A stretch of DNA of 64,000 bases from JAISST01 sp050434145 (GTDB lineage Bacteria > Fusobacteriota > Fusobacteriia > Fusobacteriales > Fusobacteriaceae), in assembly GCF_050434145.1 (NCBI RefSeq), contig NZ_JBNPVX010000003.1, positions 49,753 to 113,752 on the forward strand. Direction: 5' to 3'. Below the pieces are notes generated by a model, which was not told the origin of the DNA, did no database searches, and saw only the letters and a list, made by a program, of their open reading frames with translations. A program made the translations under genes and the position numbers. The stretch's first letter is position 1, and each line of letters begins with the position of its first letter. Positions 51,749-62,100 of the stretch are shown here, one piece after another.

Positions 51749-52229
51749 ACAAGGACCTATATATAATAAAATTTTTATTATATTATAAAATGCATATTAT
51801 ATATGTTTGCAATTTGTTTTAAAAATATATAAAAACATTATTTGGAAAAACATATATATAAAGTTTGTAAAAATATAAAAATAAATAAAAAATTTAAAAT
51901 ATGTATAAATTCATTGAAAGTTTTTTATTTGTTGATAGATTTTGACAAAGATGCTCAAAATATTGGGTTAATCCAAGATTTTAATTATTTTTGTCTAAAG
52001 ATAAAGAGTTATTTTTAAATGAAAACAGAAATATTTTGTTTGTTTTTGTTTTTGTTGAAATAAACTTTGTAAAATGCATAAAAGCCTTAGTTATATCAAA
52101 AATTATTAAAAAACTATGAGTTTATTTTTAGAATAAATTCAAGTCACTGTATTTTTTGTTTTATCAAGATAAAAAAGAGTTGATGACAAGAAGTTTAATA
52201 TCTTCAAGGGAAAAACAAAAGAATTGTAA
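51749..52229. other. Untranslated leader or AT-rich spacer before the adhesin locus
   Basis: About 480 bp without a usable reading frame; only AT-rich sequence with scattered A/T tracts and no strong hairpin noted by eye. It is continuous with the tandem repeats that follow. Confidence 0.4.
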
Positions 52230-52475
52230 AATCTTTTTTTGTTTATTGGAGAAATTAAAAAGACTAGTAAGAATCTTTTTTTGTTTATTGGGTAATTAAA
52301 AAGGCTAGTAAGAATCTTTTTTTGTTTATTGGGTAATTAAAAAGACTAGTAAGAATCTTTTTTTGTTTATTGGGTAATTAAAAAGGCTAGTAAGAATCTT
52401 TTTTTGTTTATTGGAGCAATTACAAAGGCCAGCAAGAATCTTTTTTTGTTTATTGATGTAATTAAAGAATTTAGT
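52230..52475. repeat. Tandem 41-42-bp repeats upstream of the FadA-like gene
   Basis: Five full units and a partial sixth start at 52230, 52272, 52313, 52354, 52395 and 52437. Each has AATC, seven T, GTTTATTGG, a variable few bases, AATTAAAAAG (or close) and CTAGTAAG. The period equals almost exactly four DNA turns, and T and A tracts within a unit are about two turns apart. The array ends about 75 bp before the start codon and has no coding frame. Confidence 0.92.
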
Positions 52476-52550
52476 TTAAATAGCTTAAATAGTAAATTAT
52501 TTTTATATTAAAATAAATTAAAATCAACAAAAATTTTATGGAGGGAATTT

Positions 52551-53018
52551 ATGAGAAAAATTATGGTAACATTGGGAATCTTATCTCTAGTAATGAACGT
52601 TTATGGTGCTAGCAGCAGAAAGGCTGTTGAAAAATCAAATTCAACAAGTTTTAAAGCAGCAAAGAAAGTCATGCATGAGAAAAGAGAAGATTTATTTGAA
52701 TCTTTGGAAGAGAAAGTATTCAGAGCACCAAGTACAACAAAAGGAAAGATTCAAGCTACTGATAAAGCTTTTGATACTGGAAAGAAAAGAATGTACTATT
52801 TGCAAAGAGAGGAAGACCAAATCAGAAGCTTGGAAGGGGAGCTAGGTATGGAAGATGTTGATCACAACTTTCTTACAGAAAAATATGATGGAGTAATGGA
52901 AGAATTTAAGACTACTAAAAATGAAATAGAGGCATTAGAAATAGAAAATAGAAAATTGAAAGAATATCTTAATAGATTAAATACCATGGAAAGCAGAGCA
53001 AAAGGAGGTAGAACATAA
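52551..53018 (+). CDS. Small exported coiled-coil protein, FadA-like adhesin
   Basis: A 155-residue protein with a signal peptide (MRKIMVTLGILSLVMNVYGA) and an almost wholly helical, charged mature part. Heptad-like segments include REDLFESLEEKVF, MYYLQREEDQIRSLEGELG and TTKNEIEALEIENRKLKEYL. Size and architecture are those of FadA-family proteins, which polymerise on the surface of Fusobacteria and bind host cadherins; sequence similarity by eye is limited, so the family call is tentative. Similar small coiled-coil genes often precede large autotransporter genes in this phylum. GGAGGG lies before the ATG. The autotransporter begins 122 nt after the stop on the same strand, so they probably form one operon. 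Confidence 0.75.
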   Translation: MRKIMVTLGILSLVMNVYGASSRKAVEKSNSTSFKAAKKVMHEKREDLFESLEEKVFRAPSTTKGKIQATDKAFDTGKKRMYYLQREEDQIRSLEGELGMEDVDHNFLTEKYDGVMEEFKTTKNEIEALEIENRKLKEYLNRLNTMESRAKGGRT

Positions 53019-53140
53019 AATAAAAAAGAAAAAGTGAAAAATTAAAATATGTTAAAGAAAAATATTTAAAAAGTTTATAAAAAATCTAAAACTAGAAAGA
53101 ATAAAGATTGAATTTTTCAAAGTTCAATTTAGGAGGAATT

Positions 53141-56100
53141 ATGAACAGTAGTTTTGCAAAAGAAAATGGAAATGCTCTAAAAAGATTTATAAAAAGAAAA
53201 ATTTCTTATACTAGTGGGTTATTAATAGCATTCTTGATAACTGGTGCAATAGGATTTGCTGCAGGAGTTACCAATGAAAAACCAATAGATGGAACTGTTA
53301 CTGCATCTGAAAGTTTTTCTGATGCTTTGACAGGACAGATAGCATACATAAAAAATTTATTGACAGAAAATGAAAAAAGTTTAAGTCAATCAAAAAAAGA
53401 TGAGTATGAACTTTTAAGAAAGGGAGATTTTTATTCAAAACCAATATATCCAAGCACACAGATATTTTTTAATTATGGTTATGAGAGATCAGGCAAAAGC
53501 AAAAATAGAACTTCAGAAGAATGGGGAGGAACTTTAGAGGATATAAAGTATCGTATGGCAGGTTATACACTCCCTAAAGGAAAAAATCCTTATCATGAAG
53601 GTGAACTTATTGCAAAAGGCAATGGATTTGATTTTGGTCCTTACAACCCAGAGTCTAGTATTTATGGTCCTGAATATCTAACTCCTTTATATAAAACAGA
53701 TGAAAGTGGAAATTTGGTAACATTACCTGTAGATCTTGATGCAAGCAAGGAATACTATACAGATATGAATGGGAATAAATATTATTCTGCAACAGATAGT
53801 GATGGAAATAAACAAATAGTAGATTCAAATGGTAGAGTTGTTATTTTGGACGAGCTGGGAGATGTTGTAATGGAAAGTTCTCTAGCTGATAAAAATATTG
53901 GTGGAAATATTCCAAAAGATGGGGTGGAAGGTTTAGACCCAGTATTAGATGGTAAAAATGCAATGGATGAGCTGGTAGAAGGGAATGGTGTTTATATCCA
54001 AGAAGAAGTAAAGAAAATGGATGAAATACTTGTAGATGCCAATCTATCTGAGATAAATGCAGTCATACCTGAGATAGATAAAAATGTAGCCAAAAATGTT
54101 AGTGTCAATGTTCAAATGCCGAATTCTCTTATTACTAATTTTAGTGCAAATACATTGTCAATAAATGGAACAATACATATACCTGGTGATTTGCCAAACA
54201 TATCTTTGACACCACCACCAAGTATAAACAGCATATCAATATCCAAGCCTACATTTGATCTTAATACTAACAAGATAGGAGATGGAATAGATTCTTTAGG
54301 TTCTGGAAATAATTCATCCAATACATACAATGTAGTGAATAATGATATAAGAATAGGTGGATTGGGGACAATAGCAGCAGTAGCTCCTAAATTTGATAGT
54401 ATATTTGATGGAAATATTGGAAAAGGAAAAGATCCAGAAATAAAAGCAGGTGGATTTGTAGAAAAAGGTATTAAGGCAGATTCTGCAACAAATGCTAACA
54501 CAGGTGCGACTTATTATAATGATGCTAATGGAGCAGATAACGGAGTAATAGCTCAAGTAGAAGTGAAAACAGGTGAATTTAATCTGAATAGAACATCAAA
54601 AGATTCATGGAATTATAGATGGGATAATTATACAGGCCAAATGACAGTAACATCACCAACAGATGCTGTAAAAGAGGATGTAATAGGTGAAACAGCTAAT
54701 GATAAGCAAGGATTTGTAGTGGTAACAACAGGAATAGGTAGAACAGGAGAATCTAGTACATTTAATGTTAATAGAAATTTGGCAACTGATTCATCATTAA
54801 ACTCTCTTGATGAAGCAGGTAAAGTGAGAGAGTTTGCTCACATAAATATGATTGATGGTAGAGGATGGGTTGATTTGCAAGCAAAATTTGGGCCACATGC
54901 AGAGGCAGCTAAAAATTATACTGATAATATTATGATAGGTAATATTCAACCCAAATATATTGTTTATGAAAATAATGGAGTAATAAACCTAAACGGAATG
55001 AATCAATCATTTACTAATCAATATATTCAGATGGATAAATCAGTAGGATTGGGAGTACAAAGCAAGTTATTAGCAATAAATGCTGGAATAATAAATATAA
55101 CACCTTATAAGGATAATTTTAATAAAATATATGGAAACAATGCAGTTTTTGTAATATCAGCAAAAGCAACTAACAAAGGAACAACACTTGTCCAAAATGT
55201 AATGTATAACAGTGGTACAATAAAGCTATCTTCACCTGATTCTGCAGTTTATGTAATAGATAATACTGGTGGAAGTGTGGTGCAAATAGAGGTTGCTCAG
55301 AGAGCTTATGCAATAAATAAAGGAAATATCAATGTATCAGGTGGTAACAATGTAGGGGTGTTATTGAATAATATTGCAAAACAAGGGATAGGATTGAATC
55401 GTGGTGGGCTTACACTTGCAGTGGAAAAATCTATTAATTTTGCAGATGATAATAACATTGGTTTCTATGTAGGTGCAAATAAATATGCAATAGATGATAC
55501 TAATATTTTGTCATCTGATATAGAAGGAATTTTTAAAGGTAATTTTGAAAAAGGAAAAGAGAATGTCGGTATTTATAGTAAGAATGGAATAAATCTAACA
55601 GAACATGTACTTACATTTGTAGAAAATATGAATAGTGTAGGGGTAGCAACATTGGATGGAATGCAAAATACTGATCAAGATACTATCACTCTTGGTGAAG
55701 GGGAAACAGGAATTAAAGGTGGTAGTAACAATATAGGTCTGTATGCAGCTTATGGAAATATAAAAACTACTGGTGATGTGATATTGACTAGTTCTAATGA
55801 TGGAAATGGGATAAATAATACTGCTGCTTTTGCAAATAAAGGGAAAAATATAACAATCCTAGGAGCAGTTAAAGCTGATAATACAACAGATTCTGCTGTA
55901 TTAATTTCTAAAGGAAAAGATTCTTCAGAAAATAGTTCTGTATTAAATATAGGAAATGGTACTAAAGGTCAATTGGATATAAAAATATTAGGCAGTTCTT
56001 CAGATGATAAAATAAAAGCAGTAGGACTGTATGCAGTAGATGGGGGAAAAATAAATATAGATCCAGAAACTAATAAATCAAAAATAGAAGTTATTGATGG

Positions 56101-59100
56101 TGTAGGGATGTATTCTGGTACAGACTCAACAATTGATGCAAAAAAAACAGTAATAAAAGTATCAGGGACTTCAGGTTCGGAAGTGGGGACAGCAGCGTTA
56201 TATGCAAATAATGGGAGAATAGATATTGCAAATTCTACTATAGAGGCAATAAATAGTGTAGGAGCATACGCTACAGGAAATAAGGCCGAAATAAATATGG
56301 AGAATATGCGCATAGCATTAGATAAAACAGGAACAGATATTGGAAATGCAGCTTTATATGCAACAGATGAGGCAATAATAAATGCTAAAAATTCTGACAT
56401 AGATTTTAATACTAATGGTGGATACGCAATATATACTAAAGAAGATGGTAATGTAGATATAAGGGGGACAACACTTACCTTAAGAGGAAAGTCAGTAGGA
56501 ATGAACAATGGTGGTAGGGATGTTATTGTAGATACAAATACCAAAATTGTTATGATGTCCAATGAAGCAGTAGTGGTTACAGATTCTGAAATAAACACTG
56601 CATCTGGAGATCCTATCTTAACAGTGGGTGGATCCTCAAATAAATTATCAGAGTATTTTGATGTTGGTTCTGTAACAGCTGGTACAGAAATAATAGATGG
56701 AAACTCAGTTACATATGATCAATATGCTATAGCGGCTGTTGATGGTGCTAAAATATCTATTGATGAAAATATTAGTAAAACAGCTACTAATGATCAAGCA
56801 GAATTTTATTTTAAAAGATTTGTAGGACAAAAAGTAAAATTGGATGTAAATGCAGATGTAGCTGCACAAATGACGACCTTAGACTCAAATGCATTTGATA
56901 GATTTGAAGGTCAAGTAATAGCATTGGAAGGAGCAGCAAGCACCACAGCAAGTTCTGTGAATGATACTCATATTAAAATTGCAGATGGTAAAACAATAAC
57001 TGCAGATAGGGCCGATACAATAAAAGTAGCAGGAAAAACAGGTGCAATGGGAGTATACATAAATTATGGAATATTGGAAAATAATGGTAATATAAATGTA
57101 GAAAATGATATTACAAATCATGTATATGATAAAGCTGTGGGAGTATATTCAGTAAATGGTAGTAAGACCACTAATGAATCTGGTGGTAAAATTACAGTAG
57201 GTGGAAATAATTCAGTAGGAATGTTGGGATATGGATGGAGAGTTGATGAATATGGGAATCCTGTAACACATGCTAAAGAAGGATTTGGTACTGGAGAAAT
57301 AGATCTAACTAATAATGGGACTATTACTATGTCAGGTGCTGGAAGCGTAGGAATATATGCCAATAATAATAGTGGTGAAGATGCAAATGTAATTAATAAT
57401 GGAAAAGTAGTAGTGGGAACAAAAGATAGTGTGGATAATTCATCTGTAGGAATATATGGAATAAATGTATCAATGGAATTAGGTAGTAATAGTAATATCA
57501 CTGCTGGAAAAGATGGAGTAGGAGTATATGGTGAAGAGTCGACTATTGAAGTGTTATCTGGAAGTAAAATAACAGTAGGGGAAAACGGTGCAGGAATTTA
57601 TGGAAAAGACTCTACTATAAAGATGAATTCTGGAAGTACAATAACAACAGGTAAAAATGGTATAGGAATATATGCTGATGATGAATCTGTAATAGAAGGA
57701 TCAGATCTAGGGACATTTATCTTAGGTGAAGGAGCGACAGCTATTCATTTAAAAGATGGAAGTGAAATAGATGATCCAAGTGCAAGTATTGCACTAGAGC
57801 ATGGAGATGGAAGTAAAAATTTACTTGGAATGGTTTTTGAAGGCAATGGAGATTTGCTAAAAAATTCAGATGGAAGCATAATAGCTAAGAAATATGAAAC
57901 AGCATTTGATATTGATGGAACTAAGGTAGTGAATGGAATATTATTAGCAGGAACAAAGGGCGCAATACTAAGTTCAAGTGGGTCATTAGAACTTGGAGCA
58001 TCAGATGCAATACAAGGTACCACAGATAATGTAGTAGGAATCTATACTAATTCAGGAGCAGTCGGAGTAAATAAAGGTACTATAACATTAAATGCTGATC
58101 ATGCTATTGGAATGTATACTAAAGAAGGGGCAATAGCAAATATTAATGGTGGAGTAATCAATGTAAATAACGAAGTTGATAACAATGGGATAGATAAGAC
58201 AACACAAATTGGAATGGCGGTAGAAGGCAGTTTTTCACATAATTATCCTAATGCTGGAGAGAAGTCAAAAATAACAAATGGTGGATACGTATTCAATGAT
58301 GGAAAAATTAACTTAAATAGCAATGGAACTGTAGGTATATATATAAATAATGGTGCAACTGGTCTATTAACAGGAAGTGGAATAGATTTTAAAGGAACAA
58401 ATTCATTTGGAGTAATAGTAAATGGAGCAAATGGAACTAGAGCTACATTGAATTTGGGAAATGATAATATAGCGACCCTGCTGGGATATACACCTGAATG
58501 GAATGACATAGTACATAAGGGAGATGGAGAAAATAATATACTAGTATTAGCTACAGGTTATTCTGATATTTACAATAGAACAGGAGATAATGGGAAAAAA
58601 TTTATTGTAGGTGATTCTACTAAAGAATTGTCTGATGGAACTATAGGTATATATTTGGAAGGTGATAATAATACTTATACAGATGTCACTGGTTCTAAAT
58701 CGTATGTATATAATAATGGTGTAGGAGTATATTCTCGTGGAAATAATGAATTGGCATTAACAATGGATGTACATAATACTACAGCATCTAAACCCAAAGC
58801 AGGAATTGGAGTTTACCTAGATGGAAATACTAATAAAATAACTGGAACTATCAGTGCAACAGGTGATACACCAGATAAATATGCTATAGGTGTATATGTG
58901 AATGAAAAAAATGGAACACCATTAGGCATTAATACTGGTGGAGTAGCACAAATATCTGGAAAATTGATATTTACCCTAAAAGATTATGGAACAGGAATGT
59001 ATTTGGAAAATAATTCATATGCAACTGGTGGTACTATAGAAATATGGAATGCTGCATCTGCTGGCAATAATAACATAGGTTTATATTATTCAAAAGGGAA

Positions 59101-62100
59101 AAATGGAATGGATACTGTAGTAACCCATGATACAACATTGGATCTAAAAGGAGATCAAGTGGTAGGGTTATATGCTGCAGATACTATCCAACTAATCAAT
59201 GGAAAAGGAATTAACTATGAAGGTACTGATAATATAGGAGCATTTATAAGTGGTAAATCTGTATATACATCAAATTCTACAGGAGATAACATAAAGACAA
59301 ATAATAGTATAGGGATGTATGTGGAAGAGGGAAAAGCTATTAATAATGGTACAATAACAATTAGTAATAATAAATCTTTTGGTATGATCGCTGCTGCGAA
59401 AGATGAAAAAGTAGCAACTGTTGTTAATGACAATACTATAGTTGTTAATAATGGTGTTGGAATGGGAATCAAAGGAGATATAGTACCAAATACTTTAAAT
59501 ACTGGGATAAATAACAATAATATTATTGTACATACAGACATATTAGCAACAGATAATATAAGTGTGGGAGTATTGGTAGAGGGTACTGGTGCAAAATTTG
59601 ATGGTACTAACAGTACAATCAATGTAATTGGCGCAAAAGGGATTGGAATGGCATTAAAAGAAACTGAAGGAAATCAAATAACAAAAGGTGGAGTAATTAA
59701 TTTAGGAACTGATTCATCTTTAGGAATACATGCTAGTGGTTCAGATGTTGATTTTGATGTGGAATTAATTGGGGCTGGAACTGGAATATTTGTAGAAAAA
59801 GGAAATAGAAAAAGTACAGTATCAGGAATAGTAGATGGAAGTAATATGACCAGTGGAAGTATAGGACTATATGTAAATGGGACAAATACAACATTTGGAT
59901 CAGAGGAAGTGGTATTAAATAATACTGTAGTAAAGACAGGTACACAAAATACAGGAATCTATTTTGCAAAAGACTATAAATTGGGAAATACAGCAGTCAT
60001 TTCCAATAGAGGTTCTACAGGTATACATGTGGGTAAAAATACTACATTGGAACTAGATGATAATACCATGATTGATGTAGATAGGGATAGTATTGGTGTA
60101 TATGTGGATGGGACAGGAAGTAGTGCTACTACATTGAAAGCAAGTGGAGTATCTTTAAGTGGAGCAACATTGAAAATCACAGATGGTTCCATAGGTATTG
60201 TAAACAATGGGGTTAATGCAGTATCTTACATAGGTGTGGATGGAAATCTTACAGTTGATTATGATTCTGAATATGGAGTACTTGTATATAATAAAGGTGG
60301 ATACGTAGAAATTGGTGATAAGTTAACAATAATTACAAGCGGGGCTGGTAAAGGAATAGTTGGATTTTCTGAAAATGGTGATATGAAATCTGATCATGGA
60401 AATATAGTGATAAATAATGGAGAGGTAGGACTATTTACAAAACTAAATAATACAGCATTGAAAAACACTTATTCCTTGGAAAATACAGGAGTTATAAAAG
60501 TAAATGCCAATGGTATAGGCATGTATGTAAATAATGATGGAACTTTTTCTGGAGATATGACCTTTGAAAACAATGGAACAGTAATAGTAAATGGTGAAAA
60601 TGCTGTAGGGTTATATAGTAATTATGGTGCAGTAATAAATAAAAATACAATGTCTGTAACAGGTAATGGAATAGGATTGTCACTGGAAGGAGATGCAGAC
60701 AGTGCAGATGTAGGCGATCTAGATGTAGTAAATGGAACAGGAGTATCAATAAATGGTAATAATAAAAGTGCAAGAGTTTCTCCTACATTGACTGGAAACA
60801 TAAATCTAGGAGCAGGAACAGCAAATAATTATAATATAGGAAGTTTCTTTTTGGATTTTAATGGAGATATTCAAACATTACCAACTATAAATACTAGTAA
60901 TAATACAATAAAAACTGCAATAGATGGTGGAAACAACAAGATACATTTGGGAATAGTAATAAATGGTGCTAATAAAAATGAAGTAGGACTTTATGCAAAA
61001 TCTTCTAATACTATATTAACTCAAAATGTAAATGTAGCTGGAGAAGAAAACATTGGAGTGTATAGTGATAATGGAACAATTACTGGTAATATAGTTAGTG
61101 TAAATACAGGAACTGCATATGATTCAGTAAATCCATTTAAGAAAGCTTCTATAGGAATGTACTTATCAAATAATTCTACTGGAAATGTAAAAAATGTAGT
61201 TGCCAATAGAAATAGCATTGGACTTTTAGCTACAGATGCTTCTATAGGTAATGTGGGACATGTTATTTCTGGAGCCAATGCAATAGGAGCATATGCAAAT
61301 AATAATTCAGTATTAAATATAAATGGAACAGTTGATGTGTCTGGTGGCGGATATGGGCTATTTGGAGATAACTCAGATATTAATACTACAGGAAATGTTA
61401 TTGTAGGAGCTGGAAAAGGTATGGGAATAGTATCTAAGGGAGAAGGAAATATTGATTATAAAGGAGAATTGAGAGTAGGAGCTGCCTCTGTACATGATGA
61501 TGCATCTGTAGGAATATACAAAGAAAATAGCAGTGGAATGGTAAAAACAAATTCAACTTCTGATTGGTCAATAGGAAAATATGGGTATGGAATTTATCTA
61601 GATAATAAAAATTATACTGGCATGGAAGATATGATACTTAATAACTATGCAAACATGAATTTATCAGAAAGTTCAATTGGAATTTTTGCTACTGGAAATG
61701 GCAGTGGAACTGTATTATCAGACAATCATGGAACAATAAATGTAGGAACTAGTGAAGAAAGGACATCAGCTGGTTTTTATGTAGGAAATGGTGCAACAGG
61801 AACTAATAAAGGAATAATAAATGTAGAAAGCTCATCATCATTGGGAGCATATGTAACAGGAGTGCAAAGCAAGTTTACAAATGATGGAACAATTAATGTA
61901 AATAATAGTGCAGTAGGTATACTTGCAAAAGATGGTTCTACAGTAATTAACAATGGAAATATAATTTTAGGAACTGATATAGTGAGTGCAGATAAAAAGA
62001 ATATAGGAATTGCTGCTTATGGAAGTAATTCAGTTATTACAACAGTCAAAAATAATGGTTATATAGAAGTAGGTAATGGAGTTGGAATTTATGGAAATGA

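Noticed and set aside
52230..52475. 41-42-bp repeats as a possible CRISPR array
   Set aside because: Units are contiguous tandem copies without spacers and have no cas context.
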